NCBI GenBank assembly: GCA_903643055.1
Contig: CAHJWV010000556.1
Span: 1-10,630, forward strand
DNA from: Burkholderiales bacterium
GTDB taxonomy: Bacteria; Pseudomonadota; Gammaproteobacteria; Burkholderiales; Burkholderiaceae
Direction of reading: 5' to 3'
Length of the DNA stretch: 10,630 nt
In this document: one piece after another, positions 1 to 6,329 of the stretch
Layout: each line of letters begins with the position of its first letter
Numbering within the stretch: position 1 is the first letter of the stretch
Translations under genes and position numbers: made by a program
Notes under the pieces: generated by a model
What the model was told of the DNA's origin: nothing
Database searches by the model: none
Seen by the model: only the letters and a program-made list of their open reading frames with translations

Positions 1-688
1 CTCGGCCTGCCAGACCGCCGCCACCGGTGTCTCGGCTGTAGCTCGCGGTGTTGATGCCACCGCTGCCACCGGCGGCATTGGAGGTGATCAGTGCACGCGA
101 TGGGGTACCGGGCTCCAAGCCCGCGCCAACACCCACGCCGACACCTGTTCCGACGCCAGGGCCCTGCCTGATGTCCTGCTTCAACTGGACTGCCAATGGC
201 GCACCGCGCAGTTCGGCCAGCGCATCTTTTGCTTCCAGCAAGCCGATGCTGGCCACCTTGCGACGGGCCGCGTCTATTTCGCCCGCCGGCTTGTTGGGTT
301 GCGGGTTGCGCGCCTCCGGGACCGGCGCTCCTTTGACGGCTTCGACTTTCGGTGGGGGTTGAGTGGCGCGCGCAGGCTCAGGCTTGACTGCGGGCGCCTG
401 GGGCTGAGCGGGTTGGATGGCCTCCAGCTTGGGAGGTGGTGATGGCGGGGCCGGGGGGACCGGCAGTGGAGCTTCCCGTTCCAACACGAGCTTGGCCAAT
501 CGAGGCGATACCTCTTGCGGCTGTGTGCGATCGACCTGGGGCGCGGGCATGAACAACATCAGCAGGCTTAAGAGCAGCGCCGCAATCAGCACGCGGCGCG
601 TGATGCGGTTGAAGAGTGCATCGTCCTCGGCCGATGTGGCCCATGGCAGCACCGGGCTGCGAAACGACACCATGGCGGCGGCGTTCAT
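1..688 (-). CDS. TonB-like energy transducer, AgmX/PglI type (partial, C-terminus beyond left edge)
   Basis: This open frame runs without a stop from an ATG at 688 to the window edge and gives 229 residues. Residues 1-31 are a short cytoplasmic lead and residues 32-48 are one hydrophobic membrane anchor. A Pro-rich stretch follows at about 73-133, then a charged helix at about 138-161 containing SIGLLEAKDALAELR, and a Gly/Val-rich hinge at 177-190 (GVGTGVGVGVGAG). The visible part ends in a Gly/Ser-rich segment. A single anchor followed by a Pro-rich periplasmic stalk is the TonB/TolA plan, and proteins of this layout next to ExbB/ExbD pairs usually carry an AgmX/PglI C-terminal domain. That domain would lie off the window, so the family call is inferred. 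The start overlaps the upstream ExbD stop by 4 bases (ATGA), and AGAGGA lies 7 bases ahead of the ATG. The likely role is to couple the ExbB/ExbD motor to periplasmic or outer-membrane partners. Confidence 0.82.
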   Translation of the reverse strand, partial: MNAAAMVSFRSPVLPWATSAEDDALFNRITRRVLIAALLLSLLMLFMPAPQVDRTQPQEVSPRLAKLVLEREAPLPVPPAPPSPPPKLEAIQPAQPQAPAVKPEPARATQPPPKVEAVKGAPVPEARNPQPNKPAGEIDAARRKVASIGLLEAKDALAELRGAPLAVQLKQDIRQGPGVGTGVGVGVGAGLEPGTPSRALITSNAAGGSGGINTASYSRDTGGGGLAGR

Positions 689-1179
689 GAGGCGTTCCTC
701 TGGCGAACGACGAACGACACGTCGGAGAAGTTGGCCCGTGCGGCCGTGTACATCACCTTGCGCAGCAGCTGATAAGGGATCTCTTTGTCGCCCATGATCG
801 TGACGGCCTTGCTCTTGGCTTCGTTCTCCGCGCGGATCAGTTGCTTGCTGGATTCGATATCAAGCTCGGCTTTCAGCGGTTCGATCAAATCACCGGGTGT
901 GGCCATCACATCGGCAACCGATGCGATGCGGCGCCCACCGACCAGGATTTCAGTCGCGCTGATCACGAGCACCACGGTTTCCTTCGGCGCTTTCTCTGCT
1001 TCCGACATCGGCAACTGCACCGCCTTTGGACTGGGCAGCAGCTCGACGCCCGTGGCGTTCGACAGCAGGAAGAAGATCAGGATCGTGAACACATCGATCA
1101 GCGACACGAGGTTCATGTCGACCATCGTCTGATTGCGGTTCTTTCGCGCCGCACGTTTTTGCAAAGGCGACAGCTTCAT
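685..1179 (-). CDS. ExbD/TolR-family biopolymer transport protein with canonical transmembrane Asp
   Basis: This 164-residue protein has the ExbD/TolR layout. A basic cytoplasmic N-terminus (residues 1-18) precedes one membrane helix at about 24-43, and a periplasmic domain of about 120 residues follows. The helix carries the family signature LVSLIDVFTILIFFLL, with Asp29 at the position of the essential proton-carrying Asp of ExbD and TolR. The periplasmic part holds beta-alpha segments such as TVVLVISATEILVGGRRI and a C-terminal SDVSFVVRQ strand, as in the ExbD/TolR fold. The ATG overlaps the stop of the preceding ExbD by 4 bases, and GAGG lies 5 bases upstream of it. It presumably works with the ExbB protein at 1763-2419 and the second ExbD to turn proton motive force into movement of the TonB-like protein downstream. 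Its substrate is unknown. Confidence 0.93.
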   Translation of the reverse strand: MKLSPLQKRAARKNRNQTMVDMNLVSLIDVFTILIFFLLSNATGVELLPSPKAVQLPMSEAEKAPKETVVLVISATEILVGGRRIASVADVMATPGDLIEPLKAELDIESSKQLIRAENEAKSKAVTIMGDKEIPYQLLRKVMYTAARANFSDVSFVVRQRNAS

Positions 1180-1679
1180 GGCGCCCTCGTCGCTTTGCGA
1201 AGCGGCGCATCGCCGATCGAGATGCCCGGGAACAGCTCGGTGTGAAACACCTTCCCACCTTGCGACGACGTGCTTTCGCGCACCGCGTCCATCACCTGCA
1301 CCAAGGTGTCGTAAGAGGTATTGGCCTCGGCCATCACCGTCGCATCGGCCTTGGTGGGGAAGCGCGCCTTGACCTGATGCATCACGGCCGACAGCGCCTG
1401 TACGTCCGGGCCGGTGGTGATGTTGGGAATGCGCTGGATCAGCCCGCCAATGCGGTCACCGACCTCAAGCGCATCGCCGCGAATGACGACTTCCAACTGC
1501 AGGTCATCGACCTTCAATTGCGCAACGCCAGACGACTGAGCCGGCAGCGACAGATCGATGACCGCGAGGCGTGAAAACACCGCCGTCGACAACAGGAATG
1601 GGACCAGCACGACGATCAGGTTGATGAACGCAGTGATCTCCAGATGCGCAGGATCTTTGCGCAGGCGACGAACACGCAT
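1176..1679 (-). CDS. ExbD/TolR-family protein with Asn at the proton-carrying position
   Basis: This 167-residue protein has a basic N-terminus (residues 1-12), one membrane helix at about 15-36 and a periplasmic domain, matching the length and topology of ExbD/TolR. In the helix, EITAFINLIVVLVPFLLS aligns with the family's FxDxxxVLLIIF segment. The expected Asp is Asn20 (codon AAC, minus strand 1622-1620), and a Pro sits at residue 27. The rest looks intact: strand-rich LQLEVVIRGDALEVGDRI and a C-terminal helix with YDTLVQVMDAVRES. The change therefore looks like a specialised paralogue rather than decay. GGAGGG lies 7 bases ahead of the ATG. The gene is 83 bases downstream of ExbB and overlaps the next ExbD by 4 bases. 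It may act as a structural or asymmetric partner of the Asp-bearing ExbD. That role is inferred. Confidence 0.9.
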   Translation of the reverse strand: MRVRRLRKDPAHLEITAFINLIVVLVPFLLSTAVFSRLAVIDLSLPAQSSGVAQLKVDDLQLEVVIRGDALEVGDRIGGLIQRIPNITTGPDVQALSAVMHQVKARFPTKADATVMAEANTSYDTLVQVMDAVRESTSSQGGKVFHTELFPGISIGDAPLRKATRAP

Positions 1680-1686
1680 GGCTCAA

Positions 1687-1692
1687 CCCTCC
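1687..1692 (-). promoter_or_regulatory. Ribosome binding site of the Asn-type ExbD gene
   Basis: On the minus strand this reads GGAGGG, 7 bases before the ATG at 1679. It is one of the strongest Shine-Dalgarno matches in the window. It follows the 83-base gap after the ExbB stop, where translational coupling is not possible, so the gene probably recruits its own ribosomes. Confidence 0.65.
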
Positions 1693-1762
1693 GACCGGTG
1701 ATTCGCTGTCAAGGTGCGGCCCGCTGCGATTGGCTGCAGCAGGAGAAATGAGGCGCCGCACA

Positions 1763-2419
1763 TCACCGTGCTCCAGGTTGCTGCTCAGCCTTCAGGCGTT
1801 GAACCAGATTCAGGAAGCTGATCTTCGCGGCCTCCAACCCGTCGACGATCTCGCTGGTCTTGGCTTGCAGAAAGGCATGCACCAGCAGGAAAGGAATCGC
1901 CACCATCAGCGCGAAGGCGGTGTTGTTCATCGCAATGGAAATGCTGGCCGACAGCAATTCGGCCTTCTCCGCCGGGTTGACTTGCGCCACCGCCGTGAAG
2001 CCCTTGATCAGGCCGATGATGGTGCCCAGCAAGCCGACCAGTGTGATCACGTTGGCGAAGGTGGCGATGTAATGGGTGCGCTTTTCCAGGCGCGGCACGA
2101 TCTCCATCATTCCTTCTTCCATTGCTGCATCGAAGTCTTCGCGCCGGCCGGGGCTTTGCATGCGCGTGAGGCCGTAGTTGACGATCTTGCCGATCGCCGC
2201 GTCTGATTTCGCGGTGATGTTCTGCACCTCTTTGAACCGGCCGCCTTGCAGCATCGGCTGCACCTGGGACCACAACTGGCGGTTTTCGCTGCGCGCACGG
2301 GTCAGGAAGATGAATCGTTCGATCGCGATGGCCAAGCCCATCGCCATGATCAGCAGGCTCGGGTAAATGAACAACCCGCAATCCTGGAAAAACTTCACCG
2401 CTGTTTGAAACGCATTCAT
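1763..2419 (-). CDS. MotA/TolQ/ExbB-family proton channel protein
   Basis: With the ATG at 2419 this is a 218-residue protein, a normal ExbB/TolQ size. Three membrane segments are visible: about 17-39 (GLFIYPSLLIMAMGLAIAIE), about 120-142 (ATFANVITLVGLLGTIIGL) and about 158-184 (ISIAMNNTAFALMVAIPFLL). The last two carry the family hallmarks LLGTIIGL and NNTAFALMVAIP. Thr133 and Thr167 match the conserved pore threonines of ExbB/TolQ. The segment between the first two helices is a charged cytoplasmic domain. The frame stays open upstream to 2503, but the ATG at 2419 has GGAG 8 bases ahead, and an upstream start would overlap the previous gene and add non-family sequence. It precedes two ExbD genes and a TonB-like gene, so it is most likely the pentameric channel of an Exb/Tol/Mot-type motor in the inner membrane. 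Confidence 0.94.
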   Translation of the reverse strand: MNAFQTAVKFFQDCGLFIYPSLLIMAMGLAIAIERFIFLTRARSENRQLWSQVQPMLQGGRFKEVQNITAKSDAAIGKIVNYGLTRMQSPGRREDFDAAMEEGMMEIVPRLEKRTHYIATFANVITLVGLLGTIIGLIKGFTAVAQVNPAEKAELLSASISIAMNNTAFALMVAIPFLLVHAFLQAKTSEIVDGLEAAKISFLNLVQRLKAEQQPGAR

Positions 2420-2427
2420 CTCGATAT

Positions 2428-2431
2428 CTCC
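2428..2431 (-). promoter_or_regulatory. Ribosome binding site fixing the ExbB start
   Basis: GGAG on the minus strand lies 8 bases before the ATG at 2419. It supports that start over in-frame codons further upstream that would run back into the 114-residue protein gene. Confidence 0.6.
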
Positions 2432-2462
2432 AATGACGACTCTGTACGCAAAAAGGGCTGGG

Positions 2463-2807
2463 TCACTTGCCAGGCAGCGCCGCGGCGGTTGCCGGGGCAG
2501 CAACAGGCGATGCGGTTTTCGCCTGGATCTGGCTGCTGTAATTCACTTGTCGGCGAAACACGTCGCGGTCGATCGGCGCAAGGGTTTCATCGAGCACGCT
2601 GCCCACCGGGCGGCCTGACATTTCGCCGGGAATGGGCTTCTTCCACGGCACGATGTAGAGCACCTTGGGCAACTCACGGTTGCCGATGATCTGCGTGCGA
2701 TCGATGTCAGCACGGTCTTGCGCAAGCGCCGGCGCGTTGGCGAGCAGCAGGGCCAAGGACATGGACATCAGCCGCAACGCAGAACGGAGATCGGGGCGAG
2801 GCATCAT
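2463..2807 (-). CDS. Small secreted periplasmic protein of unknown function, conserved-looking core
   Basis: This 114-residue protein has a Sec-type signal peptide: basic MMPRPDLRSALRL, a hydrophobic core, and a probable cut after APALA, leaving a mature chain of about 85 residues that starts QDRADID. The mature protein has one compact, Pro-containing block, about residues 38-92, with ELPKVLYIVPWKKPIPGE, GRPVGSVLDETLAPIDR and DVFRRQVNY. Its tail is rich in Ala and Pro. No lipobox, transmembrane helix or enzyme motif is visible. The gene overlaps the TPR lipoprotein stop by 4 bases and has AAGGAG 5 bases upstream. The block is dense in aromatic, Pro and charged residues, and this position just before ExbB looks familiar in related Exb/TPR operons, so it may be an interaction partner of the TPR proteins or the motor. 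That is inference, and no function is assigned. Confidence 0.85.
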   Translation of the reverse strand: MMPRPDLRSALRLMSMSLALLLANAPALAQDRADIDRTQIIGNRELPKVLYIVPWKKPIPGEMSGRPVGSVLDETLAPIDRDVFRRQVNYSSQIQAKTASPVAAPATAAALPGK

Positions 2808-3502
2808 TCCTTCTCCTTGCGTAGGGTGGCAGCCGGACGCGGCTTGCGGTTCTTCAGGTCAGCGATCCATTTCGTGACCGTCGCATCGCCGGTGGGTGTC
2901 AGCGCGAGATAGCGCTCATAAAGTTCAAGTGCGCGTTGGCCGTCGCCCAGATACAGGTCGTGCAGGATGCCGAGATTCAAGCAAGGCGCCGCGTAGTTGG
3001 CATCAAGGGAGATGGCTTTTTCGTACGCGGCGCGGGCTTTCGCGAAGTCACCTTTCTGGCGATAAGCAATGCCCAGTTGGTTGGCATAGAGGGGTTGTTG
3101 TGGGCTGGCTTGCACGGCCCGTTCGAGTTCGGTCGCTGCTTCAGCCCACTTGCCCGCGCGGCCGTAAATAACGCCAAGGTTGGCGTGTGGGCCGCCGAGA
3201 TCGGGGTTGGATTGGGTCAGCGCGATGAAGCCACGCTGGGCTTCGTCATTGCGACCCGCGCGCATGGCACGCAGGGCTTCATCGAAGCTGCGTTGAACGG
3301 ACGCACTGATGGGAGGCGCCGCGTCGTTGCGCGAGGGGGCGGGTGCCGATGCACCAGGCGCTGCCAAACGCGGAGTCGTTCCGTTGCTGCCAGTGCCGGT
3401 GCCGTTGTTTGAGGCAGAGGCAAACGGCAATGGAATCGACGAGCACCCGGCGACCGCAGCGCCGATGAGAATCACCGCCCATGCTGCATCAGCGGATCGC
3501 AT
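2804..3502 (-). CDS. TPR-repeat outer-membrane lipoprotein
   Basis: This 232-residue protein starts with a lipoprotein signal peptide whose lipobox is AVAGC (Cys20). Ser follows the Cys, which favours Lol sorting to the outer membrane. Residues 28-66 form a Gly/Ser/Thr/Ala/Pro-rich linker. About four tetratricopeptide repeats follow at roughly 70-101, 105-134, 138-168 and 172-204, with typical TPR pieces such as HANLGVIYGRAGKWAEAATEL and NQLGIAYRQKGDFAKARAAY. The tail from about 215 is basic. TPR domains bind proteins or peptides, so this is probably an assembly scaffold facing the periplasm. Its start overlaps the stop of the 946-residue TPR lipoprotein by 14 bases, with AAGGGG 7 bases upstream. 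It resembles in type the TPR lipoproteins of Myxococcus gliding clusters, but direct homology was not tested. Confidence 0.9.
   Translation of the reverse strand: MRSADAAWAVILIGAAVAGCSSIPLPFASASNNGTGTGSNGTTPRLAAPGASAPAPSRNDAAPPISASVQRSFDEALRAMRAGRNDEAQRGFIALTQSNPDLGGPHANLGVIYGRAGKWAEAATELERAVQASPQQPLYANQLGIAYRQKGDFAKARAAYEKAISLDANYAAPCLNLGILHDLYLGDGQRALELYERYLALTPTGDATVTKWIADLKNRKPRPAATLRKEKE
2813..2818 (-). promoter_or_regulatory. Strong ribosome binding site for the 114-residue secreted protein
   Basis: The minus strand reads AAGGAG followed by AAGGA and then ATGATG. AAGGAG is 5 bases from the ATG at 2807 and 8 bases from the one at 2804, so either methionine could be used. The difference is one residue. 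Confidence 0.6.
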
Positions 3503-6329
3503 CGATCACCCCTTCGCTGCGTTCGGATTTTCCGTAACGTGCCGGCCTTAACTCGCGCAAGGCGGTGAAGCTGCGCTGGACCCAGCTGTCGTAGATGCCG
3601 GCTGATGCGCGGCGTGCGTTTACCTCATGCAATTCGATGGCCTTTTCCTCGAAGGGGTAGGCCTGCTCTTCGAGCATCACGTTGTATTGCTCGATCTCGG
3701 TCTTCGACAGCTTCTTCGGTCGCTCCGAGGCCAGCATGGCTTTGCCGAAGTCTTGATAAAGCGATGCGGTCTGGTAGGTCGCGGCGGTGGTGACATCGGC
3801 CACGCCATAGTCGGCCGCCACGGCATAGGCCTTCAGGGCCTCTTCCATCCGCGCCTTCTTGAGCTTGAGTTGTTTGGCCAGCGGCTCGGTCAGTGTGACC
3901 TTTCGGTAAGCCAAAGCGGCTGGTTCGGCCAAGGCCAGCGCGGCGGTGGCACCGAGATAACGCGTACGGGCGGTGCGCGCTGAACCACCGGACTGATCGG
4001 CTTGGTAAACCTCTTTCATCAAGGTCAGTTCGCGGGCCGCGTTGCCGTCTTCCTTGGCGATGCGAGCCAGCCGATAGCGCGCTTCGATCGATGGTTCCAG
4101 TGGCTGCGGATATTGCTTCGCATACAAGGCATAGACACGTGCGGCGGCGGCGCGTGAGCCACTTTTCTGCGCCGCCTTGTCGTAAAGCTCGGCGGCTTGC
4201 CACAAGCTGTCTCGCGCAAGCTTCGGGTCTTTCTGTGTCATGGCCGTGCGTTCCAATTCGCCAGCGGCCTGGGCCCAATTCCCCTTCTCGAGGTAAGTCA
4301 CAGCGAGTTTGCGGCTGACTTCTTCCTGCAGCGGATGCTGCGGAAAGCGCTGACGGAAGTCTTCGAGCGTGCGTGAAGCGCCATCCCAGTCTTTCAGCGC
4401 GATCAGCGCGGCGGCTGCATCGTATTGCGCGGTCGCATGAACACCGGATTGCGGCGCCACGGTACCCACGCGCGAGAAGAAACCGACCGCATCACGCAGC
4501 CGCCCTGCGTCGCGCGCCTGTTCGCCTTGTTTGTAAATCGACGCTGCCTGCCGTTCGATGAGCGCCGCGCGCGATGGGTCTTTTTCTGGCGTCAGCGCCA
4601 GCACTTCGCCATATGCCTGCTGCGAGCGATCAAATGCAGCTTGGTCGAAAGCCGTGTGCGCAATCACCGTCCAGGCGACACGCCGTTGCGCGGGTGCCGC
4701 CGGCGGGTTCAGCGCCAACACCTGCTGAGCTACGGCTTCTGCGCGCTCGGTGTCACGCAAGGCGAAGAGTTTCTCTGCTGCATCGGTCAACACCGGCCCG
4801 GTCCGTGGATCGGTCGGGAATGCCTTCGCGAAGCGAAGCGCACTGTCGACCCGCGCACGCTGCAAGCCCGACAATTCGGCGGGTGCAGCGCGCTTTTCAA
4901 GGTTGGCATAACTCAGCAGTGCTGCGTAGCCTGCCTCCGCGCTTTTGGCATGCGCGGGGTATTGGTAAGCCGTCTTTTCGTATTCGCTGCCTGCATCCTG
5001 GAACCGGCCGTCTTCGGACAGCAACTCGGCCAGCAGGAAGTTGTTTTGCGAGGCCTGTGGGTCGGCGGGGAAAGATTCCAGATAACTGCGGTACCAGCGA
5101 ACGGCTTCCTGGTAATCGGCCGTGGCTTTGCTCTTCTGCGCCGCAGCGTGATAGTGCCGAGCAAGTTCGGCCACATGGGTTTTGACCAAGGGCTGGGCCC
5201 GCTCCCAGCCTTGCGGGTTGGCACGGCGGAATTCACTGTGAATGCCATAGCGCGCCACATATTCCTTCTTCGCATCGAGGGCCAATGAAGCAAACCCCGC
5301 TTGCTCGTAGATGTCGATCACGCGTGTTTGCAGCAGGGGCGCCTGGGCATGCAGAGGAAAGCGGCGCGCAAAGGTGCCGAAGGTGTCAGCGGCATCCTTA
5401 GTGCGCTCCTGGCGAATGTAGAGCTCACCCAGTTGCTGATACACGCGGAACTCATAGGCACGCCGAACATCGGAGTCGATGTAGTTCGGAATCGACTCGG
5501 CGCCCTGAAGGTTCTGCAAGCACAGGCTGGTCACGCGGAAGGTGTCTTCGACCAGCTCGCGGTCGGCGCGCGACAGGCCGGGCAGGGTGTCGAGATCGCC
5601 ATCGCCTTCGGACGTCAGACGCGCGAGCTTCAGATCGAGCACGCCGAAGAACGGGTGCAGCGCATCTTCCAGTCGGCCCAGCTTGAACAACGACCAGCCT
5701 TGCATGTAGAGCGAACGTTCGAGGTAGGCGTTGTTCTTGCCACCCGTCAACACCGTCGCGAAAGCCTGTTCCGACCGGGCGTAGTTGCGGGTCGCAAACA
5801 GCATCTCGCCACGCCTGAAGTTGGCTTCATCCCGATAGGCCGTTTGCGGAAACTGTGTGACCAGCGCATCGAGCGTCTTCAATGCAGCTTCCAGTTCGCC
5901 GCCTTGCTCGTAGGCGCGAGCGAGTTGATAGAGCACGCGGTCGTTGCCCGCATCTTGGGGATAAGTCCTTAGATAGTCCTGATAACGGGCGATGGCGCCG
6001 CGATAGTCATTGCCCGGTGTGGCGGCGCCATCACTGCCTGCGACACGCTTGTCGGCACTGTCCATTTCGAGATCGCCCAGACGGCGCATCGCCTCTGGGC
6101 GCTGTTGTGCTTTGGGGGCCGTTTCAAGGAAACGACGGTAGGCTGCAATCGCTTGGTCTCCATTGCCGGCCACACCTGAATCTTGTGACACAGTTACTTC
6201 GCGCCCGGAAAGTGTTTTCAGCGTTGGCTCTTCGGGCAAGGTGCGATCGCGTACGGTTGAGCAAGCCACGAGCCCGCTCAATAGGATGAGCGGCAAGAGC
6301 CACGTCGCCAGGCTAAGGCTTGCGCGCAT
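3489..6329 (-). CDS. Large TPR-repeat outer-membrane lipoprotein
   Basis: This is a 946-residue protein from the ATG at 6329. That start gives a clean lipoprotein signal with lipobox LVAC (Cys23) and Ser at the next position, suggesting an outer-membrane anchor. The frame is open upstream to 6470, but that part lies inside the preceding gene and reads as basic, non-signal sequence. The mature chain is almost all helical repeats. TPR-like units recur from about residue 55 to 745, for example AIARYQDYLRTYPQDAGN, LYQLARAYEQGGELEAALKT, AVRWYRSYLESFPADPQA and ASRTLEDFRQRFPQHPLQ. Many units are of the tandem type with a YP or FP turn, as in Tol-Pal-associated CpoB/YbgF and BamD-like repeats. The last 200 residues or so are helical but not clearly TPR. 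The gene overlaps the upstream gene by 17 bases. It probably serves as a long periplasmic scaffold for the envelope complex. Confidence 0.88.
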   Translation of the reverse strand: MRASLSLATWLLPLILLSGLVACSTVRDRTLPEEPTLKTLSGREVTVSQDSGVAGNGDQAIAAYRRFLETAPKAQQRPEAMRRLGDLEMDSADKRVAGSDGAATPGNDYRGAIARYQDYLRTYPQDAGNDRVLYQLARAYEQGGELEAALKTLDALVTQFPQTAYRDEANFRRGEMLFATRNYARSEQAFATVLTGGKNNAYLERSLYMQGWSLFKLGRLEDALHPFFGVLDLKLARLTSEGDGDLDTLPGLSRADRELVEDTFRVTSLCLQNLQGAESIPNYIDSDVRRAYEFRVYQQLGELYIRQERTKDAADTFGTFARRFPLHAQAPLLQTRVIDIYEQAGFASLALDAKKEYVARYGIHSEFRRANPQGWERAQPLVKTHVAELARHYHAAAQKSKATADYQEAVRWYRSYLESFPADPQASQNNFLLAELLSEDGRFQDAGSEYEKTAYQYPAHAKSAEAGYAALLSYANLEKRAAPAELSGLQRARVDSALRFAKAFPTDPRTGPVLTDAAEKLFALRDTERAEAVAQQVLALNPPAAPAQRRVAWTVIAHTAFDQAAFDRSQQAYGEVLALTPEKDPSRAALIERQAASIYKQGEQARDAGRLRDAVGFFSRVGTVAPQSGVHATAQYDAAAALIALKDWDGASRTLEDFRQRFPQHPLQEEVSRKLAVTYLEKGNWAQAAGELERTAMTQKDPKLARDSLWQAAELYDKAAQKSGSRAAAARVYALYAKQYPQPLEPSIEARYRLARIAKEDGNAARELTLMKEVYQADQSGGSARTARTRYLGATAALALAEPAALAYRKVTLTEPLAKQLKLKKARMEEALKAYAVAADYGVADVTTAATYQTASLYQDFGKAMLASERPKKLSKTEIEQYNVMLEEQAYPFEEKAIELHEVNARRASAGIYDSWVQRSFTALRELRPARYGKSERSEGVIDAIR

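Noticed and set aside
1504..1761. Possible small gene on the minus strand starting with GTG at 1761, right after the ExbB stop
   Set aside because: It mostly overlaps the ExbD gene in another frame and its product has no family features. The 1680-1762 gap is better read as a leader for the strong ribosome binding site of ExbD.
1680..1762. Transcription terminator or regulatory hairpin between ExbB and ExbD
   Set aside because: No stable stem followed by a T run was found, only a short CTGCAG palindrome. Continued transcription through the motor genes is expected.
2420..2462. Internal promoter or terminator in the gap before ExbB, suggested by a CCCTTTTTG run
   Set aside because: There is no GC-rich inverted repeat before the T run and no convincing -35/-10 pair, so the gap only supports the ExbB ribosome binding site.
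4425..5972. Two further plus-strand open frames (287 and 223 codons) inside the 946-residue TPR gene
   Set aside because: They are shadows of the coding minus strand, with no signal, domain or ribosome binding site support.
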